Shown: positions 1 through 8,029 of the stretch, piece after piece
How positions within the stretch are numbered: position 1 is the first letter of the stretch
Layout: every line of letters begins with the position of its first letter
Source of the DNA: Priestia filamentosa
GTDB taxonomy: Bacteria; Bacillota; Bacilli; Bacillales; Bacillaceae_H
Reading direction: 5' to 3'
Assembly: GCF_900177535.1 (NCBI RefSeq)
Contig: NZ_FXAJ01000002.1
Coordinates: forward strand, 806,001 to 870,000
Length of the DNA stretch: 64,000 bases
Notes under the pieces: generated by a model
Seen by the model: the letters and a program-made list of their open reading frames with translations, nothing else
Databases searched by the model: none
Told to the model about the DNA's origin: nothing
Translations under genes and position numbers: made by a program

Positions 1-214
1 CAGACGAAATAACTATATTGTCACCTTTGATTTCACTATCTATATCATCAGACAAGTCACCTAGTGGTCCATATTGTATCTCGAAATATTCGACTGAGAA
101 TGCCGGTAATGTTGGGATGTGTATATTCCATATATAGTGGCTAATACTAGTACGATCAGGATTATCATGAATTGTTAAATCTTTTTCTTCTATCTTAAAA
201 AGCATTGATTTCAA
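1..214 (-). CDS. Hypothetical phage protein, 3' end cut by window edge
   Basis: The open frame runs off the left edge; the first 71 codons are visible. A TTG at 214 is the best start because GGGGG lies 7 bases before it; an in-frame ATG follows at 205. The visible protein is acidic (IEEKDL, DLSDDIDSEIKGDN), with no signal peptide, membrane segment or recognised motif. It follows the minor head gene, but a TATAAT box and a palindrome lie between, so it may have its own promoter. Its function is unknown; it could be an inserted cassette rather than a head gene. Confidence 0.5.
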   Translation of the reverse strand, partial: MKSMLFKIEEKDLTIHDNPDRTSISHYIWNIHIPTLPAFSVEYFEIQYGPLGDLSDDIDSEIKGDNIVISS

Positions 215-226
215 TATATTTCCCCC

Positions 227-266
227 AGACTAATTATAATGTCTTTATAATACCAATAATTAGTCT
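227..266. repeat. 11-bp perfect inverted repeat between two phage genes
   Basis: Arms AGACTAATTAT and ATAATTAGTCT surround an 18-base loop, directly after the stop codon of the head gene. There is no U-run, so it is not a canonical terminator. A minus-strand TATAAT box sits inside it. It may be an operator or a processing hairpin. Confidence 0.5.
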
Positions 267-267
267 A

Positions 268-1032
268 TTAATCATCAAATACCGGAACAGCAACACAACG
301 ACAACGATAATCGGTGCCAGGCAAACCAACTACAGGTGGATCTGAGTAAGAAAAGACTTTATTGCTAAGCTCACTATGCGTTTTCCTCACTCGTTCATCT
401 TGGGAAGTTACCCACTTGAACTTACTCACACCCATTTGCTGGTGCCGTTTAGCGGTCATCTGTCCCATAATAGAACCTGTTTGGTCAACAGCAATAAACA
501 TGGCCCGTTTACGAGTCATGCCTACACGTTCAACCAATTGGTCCCGTATTTTCTTTGCACCGCTACCATTCTTAATGCCTTGATAAATAATGCTTTCAAT
601 TCTAGGAAAGTATTCATCCCGAATCGTTGTAATATAGCTTGTATTCTCTGCTACAGACGTTCTCATAAAGCTCTCTAGCCATGGCTCATATTGCGTAGGG
701 TCAATCCCCTTTATTTTGCCTTGAGCCTGCATGTTGTTTGCATTAAACAGGTTAAGAGAATTCATAAAGCCTTGAGCAATACTCTGAACCTTATTCGAGT
801 TAAAAATGTTAAGAGACAATCCCTTTATCATATCAATAGCGGTTCGAATTACATCAAGTGGAGCATCTTGTCTGAAACTATCCGCTTCATAAAGCTTAAT
901 CTGCTTGCGTATATGCTCATCAAACATGCTTAGAGTGGCTTTCCCTAGCTCAGTAATCAATTGGTTTATGCTCCGATAATAAGCAACAGCAACGGCATCC
1001 GGGTAGCGTGTTGGCGGTACTCTCCTAGCCAT
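268..1032 (-). CDS. Phage minor head / head morphogenesis protein (SPP1 gp7-like)
   Basis: About 254 residues. Proteins of this family sit inside the capsid near the portal and are needed for head assembly or DNA exit. The C-terminal part carries the family signature: a helical stretch, then KFKWVTSQDERVRKTHSEL and a final DYRCRCVAVPVF block with two close cysteines. ATG at 1032 is preferred over an upstream ATG at 1068 because AGGAG lies before it and the start overlaps the portal stop by 8 bases (ATGGCTAG). The position straight after the portal gene supports the call. Confidence 0.8.
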   Translation of the reverse strand: MARRVPPTRYPDAVAVAYYRSINQLITELGKATLSMFDEHIRKQIKLYEADSFRQDAPLDVIRTAIDMIKGLSLNIFNSNKVQSIAQGFMNSLNLFNANNMQAQGKIKGIDPTQYEPWLESFMRTSVAENTSYITTIRDEYFPRIESIIYQGIKNGSGAKKIRDQLVERVGMTRKRAMFIAVDQTGSIMGQMTAKRHQQMGVSKFKWVTSQDERVRKTHSELSNKVFSYSDPPVVGLPGTDYRCRCVAVPVFDD

Positions 1033-2368
1033 TCTTCCTATGCTCCTCATGAGCTTTATAGATTTCATCAGCTATACGTTTTAAGTCCGCTTCATCACCG
1101 CTGAACTTCGTCTCATTCGTTAAACCAAATTGTCCAAAGCGGGTTTCTCTCAATTCATCTGCTGTGACAACTCCATTTACTAAATAAATAGAATCTGTTT
1201 CAGCTGTTAACTTACGAATTTCAGCATCTGTTTTAGAATCAACAGACCAAAGGGGGTTGAACTTAATCTCCCACTCTACTGTATCAGGATCTATACGACC
1301 ACCAAGCTCGTCTTCACACCATAAAAGCATGCGAATAAGCTTTTCGAGATGAGGCTTCATTTCATTCTCTTGTGCAGCCGCAATACGTTTGTAATAGTTC
1401 ATCACATCATATTGAGCACCTGTAATGGTTCCTGCTTCTTGCCCTTTGATTACAGTTTTAGGCATACGAACAGAACCTGCTAGCATGTCCCATACATAAT
1501 CCAGCAAGTCTTTCATACCTGACGTATTTGTTGATTCTTTTCGAAGCTCTTCATTGCCTCCAATAATAGCTAGGGCTTCTGTTCGGAACATATAATCTAA
1601 GAGCATAGTAAGCTCATTCTTTTGTTCTGTACTCATCCCATCGACTGCATCTGATTTATAGATTTTGAAGGCATAATCGTAAAGGATTTGACCAACAGAC
1701 CAAAGAGAAGTATCAAGCACTGTGATAATGTCATAGAGCGGTTCAAGAATGGATTGTCCTCTATACTCATCCTCCAACTTTCTCGTTTGATCATGGAGAA
1801 CACGAGAAGAATGAACGTGATTTTGTTGTACACCCATTACCTGCTCACCGAATTTAGATTGTCGATTGATTTCAAAGGATTCAACTTGTCCGTATTTTGG
1901 ACTAAACATATCCTCATTCAAGAGAAAATCTTTTACTTTCATTCCGCTAAAAGCATGAATATAATCTAACTTCTTTAACTTATCTTCTTGAATGGCTTGC
2001 GATAAAGTGAAATTAGTAGATTGAGTAACACCTAGAGAAATAAAGCCATCACCACGTAACCGCTCGTATGAACGCATCTGTTTAAAGGCAGACTTCGCTT
2101 TTAGGTCTGCAAGCTTACTCATGATATTTCGTTGCAACTGGTCATCCTTCATCCTCAATGTAAACCAGCTACTTGTCATATCTTCCGCTGGTATATCAAT
2201 AATATTTTGAACAATGCTATTGTTAGCATAAAGGTTAGACAAATCTACATCCGTTAACTTTCTTCTCACTGCTGGTTGCTGACGAACAAGAGCATCCTTT
2301 TCATTTCCTTTCCCGTGTCCTAACATGAAGTCATTACGAAACTGTTTGGCTTGATCTATTGTTTTCAT
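1025..2368 (-). CDS. Phage portal protein (DUF1073 / Acb1-like N-terminal family)
   Basis: 447 residues. Portal proteins form the ring at one head vertex through which DNA is packaged and ejected. The frame has the DUF1073-type features: an N-terminal YANNSIVQNIIDIPAEDM segment, LRGDGFISLGV near residue 105, and a PKTVIKGQEAGTITGAQYD block around residue 305. The same fold has been linked to anti-CBASS Acb1 proteins by name only; here the setting is plainly portal. Start ATG has GGGGGTGAGG just upstream. It lies 4 bases after the terminase gene. Confidence 0.85.
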   Translation of the reverse strand: MKTIDQAKQFRNDFMLGHGKGNEKDALVRQQPAVRRKLTDVDLSNLYANNSIVQNIIDIPAEDMTSSWFTLRMKDDQLQRNIMSKLADLKAKSAFKQMRSYERLRGDGFISLGVTQSTNFTLSQAIQEDKLKKLDYIHAFSGMKVKDFLLNEDMFSPKYGQVESFEINRQSKFGEQVMGVQQNHVHSSRVLHDQTRKLEDEYRGQSILEPLYDIITVLDTSLWSVGQILYDYAFKIYKSDAVDGMSTEQKNELTMLLDYMFRTEALAIIGGNEELRKESTNTSGMKDLLDYVWDMLAGSVRMPKTVIKGQEAGTITGAQYDVMNYYKRIAAAQENEMKPHLEKLIRMLLWCEDELGGRIDPDTVEWEIKFNPLWSVDSKTDAEIRKLTAETDSIYLVNGVVTADELRETRFGQFGLTNETKFSGDEADLKRIADEIYKAHEEHRKNG

Positions 2369-2372
2369 ATCC

Positions 2373-3671
2373 TCACCCCCTGCCTGTTAAATGCTTGTAT
2401 CTATTAATCAAGCTCTTAGCATCAGACACCTCGTAATCATCAAGCGCATACCAAATAGCACTGAACGTATGAGGGTCAATGTTAAATTCATCTGGAATGA
2501 TCTCATCCCGCTTATTCTTTTTATACGTTAGTGGTTTGAGCTCATAGATAGTATTAGTACAGCGGTCGGAACAAACTATTTTCTTAAACCGCTTAACCTT
2601 TTTCGTATATTGTAATCTGGAGCCCTGAAACTTCTTAGCCCCTCGTATGTTGAAACCATTCTGTTTAAAGAACTCAATCGTTTTTGGTTCAGCAGAATCA
2701 GCACGGATTAATTCTCTTGTTTCCCTGAATTCTTTCAAATCCTCAGCTGTTTTGTCATCCGTCATTTTGTTTTTATAATACTCCCAATAAATATAGAGAA
2801 TCTTTTTCTCTTGATCTATTGCAAGACGAACAACCGCGTTATAAGAATCCTCAAATCCAAAGTCCATCCCTACACGTTTCAATGGATTAATAGTTCGTCT
2901 GATTGTATCCATTACTTCATCATGAGGTTGTACTTCAAATTGTGGTAAAACTTTTTCTCCATTCACGCCAAAATGGCCTTTCCTTGCAATGCGATAAAGG
3001 TCTGGATCATAATCTTTTAATTCATCTAACTGAGCAACATAACTTTCAGGAAGAAAGAAATTATCGTCAGCGGTAGAATGGTGATAGTACGTGTCATTGA
3101 CTATAACAGTGCGTTTCTTATACAATTCTGCATCATCTAAAACCAAACGGTTATTCATTTCATCTTTAAAGAAATGTTTAAATGACCAGTTATCTTCTCC
3201 TACAGGGTTTGTAGAGAGAATCATATGAAGCTTTAATGTTGGATGTCTTAAGCGCCCTAAAAGCTCTTTAAAACCTGCATATTTAATTTCTGAGCACTCT
3301 TCCAACCAAACTAAAGAAATGTTATTGATAGACTTTAATTTAGCAGGCTTATCCATTCCCTTGAATATAATCTTGCTCCCATTTGGAAAGCGGATTTGCA
3401 TAGGAGAAGTCATACACTTTACGCGACCTTCTAATCCTAAATCAATGACCAACTCTTCCAGTAGAGAATAAGTAGAATCTCTGTGAGTATCGTATACCTC
3501 ACGTACCACAAGAGCCGTTCTCTTTTCGCTCAGAAGCTTTAAAATAATCTTCAATGCAATATGATAACTCTTGCCCGAACCGTAGCCACCAACAAGGAAT
3601 TGGAACTTTGTAGACCAATCAAAAAGGAAATCATCAAAGTGTGGACTTACTTCTTTTTCGAGAGTCGTCAT
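2373..3671 (-). CDS. xtmB: Terminase large subunit, PBSX/XtmB family
   Basis: 432 residues, the usual length for Terminase_3-type proteins. It is the motor and nuclease that packages phage DNA. Walker A is GGYGSGKS at residues 28-35, Walker B VWLEE at 121-125, and the RNase H-like nuclease domain starts near [15 protein letters not shown] around residue 270, with a later catalytic acidic stretch RADSAEP. Start ATG overlaps the small-subunit stop (ATGA), which suggests translational coupling, and GGTGAGG precedes it. Confidence 0.93.
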   Translation of the reverse strand: MTTLEKEVSPHFDDFLFDWSTKFQFLVGGYGSGKSYHIALKIILKLLSEKRTALVVREVYDTHRDSTYSLLEELVIDLGLEGRVKCMTSPMQIRFPNGSKIIFKGMDKPAKLKSINNISLVWLEECSEIKYAGFKELLGRLRHPTLKLHMILSTNPVGEDNWSFKHFFKDEMNNRLVLDDAELYKKRTVIVNDTYYHHSTADDNFFLPESYVAQLDELKDYDPDLYRIARKGHFGVNGEKVLPQFEVQPHDEVMDTIRRTINPLKRVGMDFGFEDSYNAVVRLAIDQEKKILYIYWEYYKNKMTDDKTAEDLKEFRETRELIRADSAEPKTIEFFKQNGFNIRGAKKFQGSRLQYTKKVKRFKKIVCSDRCTNTIYELKPLTYKKNKRDEIIPDEFNIDPHTFSAIWYALDDYEVSDAKSLINRYKHLTGRG

Positions 3672-4426
3672 GTGTCCTCACCTTTTCTCTTGATGACAAT
3701 TTCAATTGGGCCATCATCCTTCTTAGTGCTTAGTTTATCAAGTTGAGCCTTTGATTTATCAATATTTACTTGCATTGCTTCAAGTTTCAAGCGGCGCTCA
3801 TCATCTATATGAGCCTGTTCATCAAATTGCTTAATTAAATTACGAAGCTCAGCCATAGCTCGAGATTGAGCAACTAAAAAGTTTGCGTATTTGTCCCAAG
3901 CAAATTGAACTAAATAACCATGTTGTTCAGTTTCTTGAGAAGAAGAAGATTTTCCTGTAGTCTTATTTGAACTACTACGCATATAGAAATTCTCTTCTTT
4001 AGTCATGTCATCTTTATCTTTAACAAACATAATTTGTTGCGCTCGAATAATAGCAGCGTATTGAAGTTGTATCTGTTGCCATATCAAATCAGTGGAAGAA
4101 AACTCAAGCATAGCGTCCATGATTTCTTGTGTCTCTTCTGGAAGAAACTTAGAGAACAGACCATGCTTCTCTGCTGCTTTGTTCCGTTTTGTAAATTGAT
4201 TCTTTGGATTAGGATTGCCACTTCTTTTTCGCTTAGGTTTTGCATCTTGAGTGGATGCAACCTTTTTGTTTTGGGTTGCATCCTTTTTAGTTGGATCCCT
4301 TGACCATCCTTCACGACTTTTACGACTTTTCAATGTACCAATTTTGATATCATGCTTTTCTGCTAATGCAGCAAGAGTAATTTTAGTGGTTTCCCATTCA
4401 TTTTTAATATCCTCCCAATTTGTCAT
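3668..4426 (-). CDS. xtmA: Terminase small subunit, PBSX/XtmA family
   Basis: 252 residues. It binds the packaging site and recruits the large subunit. The N-terminus is a helix-turn-helix ([25 protein letters not shown], about residues 16-40), followed by a basic linker [25 protein letters not shown] typical of this family, then a helical core and a C-terminal coiled segment. It is the first gene of the packaging operon; a terminator lies just upstream at 4455-4495, so the operon probably starts between them. Confidence 0.85.
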   Translation of the reverse strand: MTNWEDIKNEWETTKITLAALAEKHDIKIGTLKSRKSREGWSRDPTKKDATQNKKVASTQDAKPKRKRSGNPNPKNQFTKRNKAAEKHGLFSKFLPEETQEIMDAMLEFSSTDLIWQQIQLQYAAIIRAQQIMFVKDKDDMTKEENFYMRSSSNKTTGKSSSSQETEQHGYLVQFAWDKYANFLVAQSRAMAELRNLIKQFDEQAHIDDERRLKLEAMQVNIDKSKAQLDKLSTKKDDGPIEIVIKRKGEDT

Positions 4427-4454
4427 CTCACATCACCATCCACACCTCCAAATA

Positions 4455-4495
4455 AAAAGAGACCAGCCTTTTTCTAAAAAAGATACGGTCTCTCC
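4455..4495 (-). terminator. Rho-independent terminator after the membrane-protein cassette
   Basis: Read on the minus strand, AGAGACCGTATC pairs with GGCTGGTCTCT and is followed by TTTTTATTT. It closes the transcript of the gene at 4544-5116 and separates it from the terminase operon. Confidence 0.75.
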
Positions 4496-4543
4496 TTCTA
4501 ATTGTAGCTCTTTATTCTAGCTACTATATTCCTTCTTTCATGA

Positions 4544-5116
4544 TTATCCCGCTTTTCTTCCATCCCTTATTTTTATTAAGAGTCTTGTAAACACATAAGG
4601 AATCATAGCTAATCCTACATCAATAATAAAAAAATGATACAGTTTCATCCCTTTTTTTAGCTCACCAAGATGAAAAAGATATCCTTCAATAGGATCTAAA
4701 ACAAAGGAAAATAAGGCACTTAATAATAGCGTAGATAAAAAGAACTTTCTTATATTATTGCTGTAACATTGATATAAAAGCAGAAATCCTACCGGAATTA
4801 TAGATGCAGTTATATTTAAGGAAATAGGTAGTTGTGGGATCAAAAAATATTTATAAGTAAAGTAACCATCTCTCCCAAGTACAAGATTTATGTATGTACC
4901 AAGGAGATGTACTGTATATCCAAAGAAGAATAGTTCAAATATCCGTTTTCTGTCCACTGTAAAGCATAACAAGATTAGAGGCAATGTTAGTGAAGCAAAT
5001 AAAAACCAAAACTGCCATGTACTCCAATCGGAATATTTACTCCAATAGGAAGTTAATAAAGATTGTAATTCCTCATTGGTTGTATTTATTTTTCTCCAAT
5101 ACTCATCATAATTCAT
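4544..5116 (-). CDS. CBO0543-type multipass membrane protein (prophage copy)
   Basis: 190 residues with about five hydrophobic segments and a conserved FTVDRKRIFELFFFGYTVH block after the first. Function unknown. It is closely similar over its whole length to the chromosomal gene at 28472-29032; shared blocks include LPLILL, TVDRKRIFE, NITAS and LSALF. It sits in the late region but is flanked by terminators on both sides, so it is an independent cassette, plausibly expressed in the lysogen. Start ATG has AGGAAGGTGA upstream. The family name is from memory. Confidence 0.75.
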   Translation of the reverse strand: MNYDEYWRKINTTNEELQSLLTSYWSKYSDWSTWQFWFLFASLTLPLILLCFTVDRKRIFELFFFGYTVHLLGTYINLVLGRDGYFTYKYFLIPQLPISLNITASIIPVGFLLLYQCYSNNIRKFFLSTLLLSALFSFVLDPIEGYLFHLGELKKGMKLYHFFIIDVGLAMIPYVFTRLLIKIRDGRKAG

Positions 5117-5213
5117 ATTCTCACCTTCCTATCTAAAATCCCTATTTATCATCTATGCACTCATAATTAACTTTTTATACCGAAAGGATTCTATTACTAT
5201 TATTTCTTACAAT

Positions 5214-5240
5214 AAAAAAGCACCCTCGAAAGGATGCTCC
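5214..5240 (-). terminator. Rho-independent terminator
   Basis: On the minus strand AGCATCC pairs with GGGTGCT and is followed by TTTTTT. It ends the small gene at 5244-5462. Confidence 0.75.
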
Positions 5241-5243
5241 TAA

Positions 5244-5462
5244 TTAATCTAAATTTCTTACTTTCATATCTTCAGTTCCTATTCCGCGTTTTGTATGGCT
5301 ATACAACTCTTCTAAGTATTCCTCATAAGTGATAATACCTTTTTTCTCTAGAAGGTCTATAAGAGCCATAATATGGTTGCCAATTATCGTAGTTGAGTCT
5401 AGATCATATTCCTGACAAAGCTTCTCGATTTTTGTAGATAGTATATCTTTTTTAGTATCCAT
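5244..5462 (-). CDS. Small phage protein of unknown function
   Basis: 72 residues from the ATG at 5462, which has GGGGGAGGTGATAGCA directly upstream; the longer upstream frame has no such site. The product is helical and acidic (IEKLCQEYDL, ITYEEYLEELY), with no known motif. It is bounded by its own terminator at 5214-5240, so it forms a short separate unit. Nothing in the sequence fixes its job. Confidence 0.6.
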   Translation of the reverse strand: MDTKKDILSTKIEKLCQEYDLDSTTIIGNHIMALIDLLEKKGIITYEEYLEELYSHTKRGIGTEDMKVRNLD

Positions 5463-5542
5463 TGCTATCACCTCCCCCTCATCCATTATATAGGATAATA
5501 AGGAATATTTACACAATTATTACAATTATTGAACTTATCCCC

Positions 5543-5551
5543 TGTTATAAT
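5543..5551 (+). promoter_or_regulatory. Extended -10 promoter of a plus-strand cassette
   Basis: TGTTATAAT is a perfect TGn extended -10 box, 21 bases before the ATG at 5573. No good -35 is seen, as is common for extended -10 promoters. It faces against all surrounding phage genes. Confidence 0.6.
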
Positions 5552-5572
5552 TTTCAAACAAGGAGGTGACAT

Positions 5573-5731
5573 ATGAACGATTTAGAACAACTTCAATTAT
5601 TCCTCAATCAAACCCAGCTTCGATATAAGAGATGCGTGAAACGCTTTGGCTATTCCTCGCCTATAACTGGTAAGGCTGGCCAACAACTTATAATCCTTCT
5701 CAAAGTTATGCACGAAAGCTTGGACAATTGA
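5573..5731 (+). CDS. Small Spo0E-like helical peptide, degenerate active motif
   Basis: 52 residues, with an ideal AAGGAGGTGAC site before the ATG. The layout resembles Spo0E-family aspartyl-phosphate phosphatases: helix 1 (LEQLQLFLNQTQLRYKRCVKRFG), a turn with SSP, then a second helix. The usual SQELD signature is replaced by AGQQLI, so the catalytic acidic residue appears to be missing. If the fold assignment is right, it may bind a response regulator without dephosphorylating it. The assignment rests on pattern only. It runs opposite to its neighbours. Confidence 0.45.
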   Translation: MNDLEQLQLFLNQTQLRYKRCVKRFGYSSPITGKAGQQLIILLKVMHESLDN

Positions 5732-5803
5732 AAAAACACCCCTAAAAGGATGCTGGTTATATTTAAATATACGAATATTCCACAATTTAAAACATATACA
5801 TCA

Positions 5804-5832
5804 ATTAAAGGGAGGTCCTAACTCCCTTTAAT
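5804..5832. repeat. 11-bp perfect inverted repeat upstream of a tiny membrane peptide
   Basis: ATTAAAGGGAG and CTCCCTTTAAT with a 7-base loop lie 26 bases before the ATG at 5858. The hairpin contains a Shine-Dalgarno-like GGGAGG. It may control translation of the next peptide or act as a weak terminator of the previous gene. Confidence 0.6.
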
Positions 5833-5857
5833 TTCCCTCCTAGAAAGGAGGATCTTA

Positions 5858-5947
5858 ATGAAGTACACAGAATTTTTACTCTGCATTGTAAGTGTCATAG
5901 TAAGTGTACTTGATTTCATTCTACATGTCGTAGAATACCTGCAGTAA
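5858..5947 (+). CDS. 29-residue single-pass membrane peptide
   Basis: Too short for ordinary gene calling, but it has AGAAAGGAGG 7 bases before the ATG and a strong terminator straight after. The peptide is MKYTEF followed by a continuous hydrophobic helix (LLCIVSVIVSVLDFILHVV) and EYLQ. Such peptides in Bacillus prophages include type I toxins and small holin-like peptides, but no family match can be claimed. It is probably co-transcribed with the 52-residue gene from 5543. Confidence 0.5.
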   Translation: MKYTEFLLCIVSVIVSVLDFILHVVEYLQ

Positions 5948-5957
5948 CTATTATTTG

Positions 5958-5999
5958 AAGGTTGCTTTGACACAGGCATGTCAAAGTAACCTTTTTTCT
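5958..5999 (+). terminator. Strong rho-independent terminator
   Basis: A 15-bp stem AAGGTTGCTTTGACA/TGTCAAAGTAACCTT with one G-U pair and a 6-base loop, then TTTTTT. It ends the plus-strand cassette. Confidence 0.85.
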
Positions 6000-6163
6000 T
6001 TATACAATATCCTATGACATTAACAAAAATAAATTACATAAAAAATAAAATAATTATATATTAGTAGCTTTTCTTAACGTCCCATTACGCTAATTTCTAT
6101 AAAAATTAAAAAGGACGCTCCGAAGAACGCCTCAATGACTTATTAACCTAATATCATAATAGC

Positions 6164-6200
6164 ACGGCAGAACGTGAAATCTTTGCCAACGTTCTGCCGT
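6164..6200. repeat. 12-bp inverted repeat downstream of arpU
   Basis: ACGGCAGAACGT and ACGTTCTGCCGT flank 13 bases, just beyond the arpU stop codon. A nearly identical structure accompanies the decayed arpU copy at 23.4 kb, so it belongs to the gene and probably forms its 3' hairpin. Confidence 0.6.
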
Positions 6201-6222
6201 TTGTCTTTCGGTTTTCTGCCAT

Positions 6223-6678
6223 TTATTTTGCTTCCAATAGGTCTTCTTCAAATATCTTCAGGTTAAGAGCAAAAGCTAATTTATAAAATGCTTTTCCTTT
6301 CACCCTGTAGTAACCACGTTCACTCATTCCAAGCTTGTTATACACTTCATAATCATATTGCTCTTCTGGTAACATATAACGCTCTATAATGATTTGACGC
6401 TCTTTTAGGGCTAAACGATTAACCGCTTTTTGAATTCGTTGCAGAAATGCATCTCTTTGTCTTTCATAATCTACTTTTTCAATAGCAGCACTTTCTGTAG
6501 AAGAATGAAACTCATTCCCGAAATGAGGAGGAACAAGTGAGTAAGTTGCTGTTACTTTCGGTAATTTTGTCTCTGGTACTTGCAATAAGAATAAACGATA
6601 TTTCTCTAAAATGCCTTCCACCGCTTTTTTTGTTTCTTCACGATCAATTTTAGGTAAAGTAAAGGTTAATTGAGTCAT
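6223..6678 (-). CDS. arpU: ArpU-family phage transcriptional regulator
   Basis: About 151 residues. ArpU-like proteins resemble sigma-factor region 4 and activate late or packaging genes. The C-terminal half shows the sigma-like part: LALKERQIIIERYMLPEEQYDYEVYNKLGMSERGYYRVKGKAF. The N-terminal PKIDREETKKAVEGILEKYR is also typical. Of two consecutive ATGs, the second (6678) is better placed after GAGGAGG. Being the last early gene before the late region fits a late-gene activator. A decayed homolog lies at 23391-23655. Confidence 0.85.
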   Translation of the reverse strand: MTQLTFTLPKIDREETKKAVEGILEKYRLFLLQVPETKLPKVTATYSLVPPHFGNEFHSSTESAAIEKVDYERQRDAFLQRIQKAVNRLALKERQIIIERYMLPEEQYDYEVYNKLGMSERGYYRVKGKAFYKLAFALNLKIFEEDLLEAK

Positions 6679-6700
6679 CATTGTTCCTCCTCATTTTATC

Positions 6701-6880
6701 TTAGTATCTTTGTTTCCAAGCTCCGCCAACGCCTCTTGTTAAACCACGGTTACGGACACCCATCAAATCTTCTAAATCACGTTGCGACAATTTCTCTTTA
6801 TATACTTGTCTATTTTTCTTTTCTGATCTTTTATCTATGTTGAAATGCTCTCCTAGTTGTTCGTGTAAAGACTTTCTCAT
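6701..6880 (-). CDS. Small basic phage protein of unknown function
   Basis: 59 residues from the ATG at 6880 (GGGAG nine bases upstream; upstream in-frame starts lack a site). It is rich in Lys/Arg and ends GVRNRGLTRGVGGAWKQRY. No known motif. It lies between a terminator and arpU, so it is probably co-transcribed with arpU. Confidence 0.55.
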   Translation of the reverse strand: MRKSLHEQLGEHFNIDKRSEKKNRQVYKEKLSQRDLEDLMGVRNRGLTRGVGGAWKQRY

Positions 6881-6904
6881 GGTCTTCATCTCCCTTTGAA
6901 CAAA

Positions 6905-6960
6905 TAAAAAGAGGACACCAATCAAAACACAGTTATCCTGTGTAGAGATTAGCGTCCTCC
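6905..6960 (-). terminator. Two-tier rho-independent terminator
   Basis: On the minus strand GAGGACGCTAATC pairs with GATTGGTGTCCTC, with an inner ACACAG/CTGTGT stem, followed by TTTTTATTT. It ends the xtrA-membrane protein unit. Confidence 0.8.
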
Positions 6961-6976
6961 AGTGAGCTGGTAGAAC

Positions 6977-7471
6977 TTATTCTTTTATAGACTTGAGAAT
7001 AGATAAATAGAGTATACTCCTGTTTTGATCCCTAACAATAAAAAAATAAGCAACAACCGACAAAGATATAATTCCAAAAACCCAAATATTTCCTAAATAA
7101 TTAAAAATATTACTATAGTCCATCAGATTGTATTTTTCACTTAATTTCGTTGCTTTAACCAATAATTGAATGTTTACATTATATAGAAATACCATAAATG
7201 CTAGAATAAAGGAACTAATTATAGTAATGAAAGATATTACTAGACTAAGAAAAAATTTATAAAATTCATTTCGTTTATTCAAATTTAGTTCTAATTCTAT
7301 TACCATCATTTTAATTTCTTCAACAGATAAGTTCTTTTCTAGGTATTTTCTAAATGTCACTTTATCTTGTTGACTTCTTATTTTATGACTTAAAGCCAAC
7401 TTCTCTAGCTTTTTTAAGAATTGCAAGGAATCCTTGCTATTTTTTCGAGAGTTTATAAGGTCTAAATTCAA
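6977..7471 (-). CDS. Two-TM membrane protein of unknown function
   Basis: 164 residues: a charged helical N-terminal half (about 1-70), then two membrane spans (about 73-95 and 128-148) separated by an extracellular or cytoplasmic loop. No known family recognised. The start overlaps the xtrA stop by 4 bases, so they are translationally coupled. In a prophage early region such a protein could affect superinfection, but that is speculation. Confidence 0.55.
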   Translation of the reverse strand: MNLDLINSRKNSKDSLQFLKKLEKLALSHKIRSQQDKVTFRKYLEKNLSVEEIKMMVIELELNLNKRNEFYKFFLSLVISFITIISSFILAFMVFLYNVNIQLLVKATKLSEKYNLMDYSNIFNYLGNIWVFGIISLSVVAYFFIVRDQNRSILYLSILKSIKE

Positions 7472-7668
7472 AACTCTTCCCCCTCATCAAACTTAACGCG
7501 CTTCACCTTACCTTGATGAGTGATGATTTTGGTCTCACCATGTTGGGGCAATGCTGTAAGCTTTGCTTTACCATCGCTAAAAATAATGGCAAAGTTTCCT
7601 TTTTGCTCCATTATATCAACTTCTAGCCTCATTGTACTAGGATCTATCCCGATTTCTTGTAATTTCAT
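7468..7668 (-). CDS. xtrA: XtrA/YqaO-family phage protein
   Basis: 66 residues matching the XtrA/YqaO family of PBSX and the skin element: MRLEVDIMEQ, a FSDGKAKLT strand and the closing ITHQGKVKRVKFDEGEEF. Its biochemical role is not established. A piece of a second, decayed copy lies at 34462-34516. It overlaps the downstream membrane gene. Confidence 0.85.
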   Translation of the reverse strand: MKLQEIGIDPSTMRLEVDIMEQKGNFAIIFSDGKAKLTALPQHGETKIITHQGKVKRVKFDEGEEF

Positions 7669-7698
7669 CTGAATTCCCCCATATGGTATACTTTGTTC

Positions 7699-7753
7699 AA
7701 ACGAATTTAGAGAAACTCATTCGAGAGACGCTCCCACCAGAGCGTCTTTTTTT
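7699..7753 (+). ncRNA. Possible short plus-strand RNA divergent from xtrA
   Basis: An extended -10 box TGGTATACT at 7684-7692 is followed 34 bases later by a terminator (AGACGCTC/GAGCGTCT plus TTTTTTT, 7726-7753). The transcript would be about 55 nt with no reading frame. It lies against the direction of the surrounding genes. There is no convincing -35 box, so it remains a candidate. Confidence 0.35.
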
Positions 7754-7830
7754 ATAAAGCCATATCTTCAAAAGGAAATACTCATCCTTATTCAAATCAA
7801 TATCTTTATTGCCAGTCACACAAGATAAAT

Positions 7831-8016
7831 TCATTCTGCTTCCTCCAATACCTTGATAGCTGTAGTTAGTTCTTTCTCCCTTGTTTTTAAGGTTTCAAGT
7901 GCCTCTTTTTCATCTTCAATAGATTTAATTAATTGTTTTATATGGATTTCTTTATCCTCAATCTCCTGTTTTATGAGCTCTTTTTGATTTTCTAACATTT
8001 CCCTTACCATTTTCAC
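7831..8016 (-). CDS. Small coiled-coil phage protein
   Basis: 61 residues from a GTG at 8016, which has AGGGAGT 8 bases upstream and lies 13 bases after the dUTPase stop; the longer ATG start would overlap that gene by 26 bases. Almost the whole protein is a Glu/Lys-rich heptad coiled coil. Function unknown. Confidence 0.55.
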   Translation of the reverse strand: MKMVREMLENQKELIKQEIEDKEIHIKQLIKSIEDEKEALETLKTREKELTTAIKVLEEAE

Positions 8017-8029
8017 GTTATCCACTCCC

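Noticed and set aside
5597-5785. 62-codon minus-strand frame
   Set aside because: It is antisense to the well-supported 52-residue plus-strand gene and has no ribosome site.
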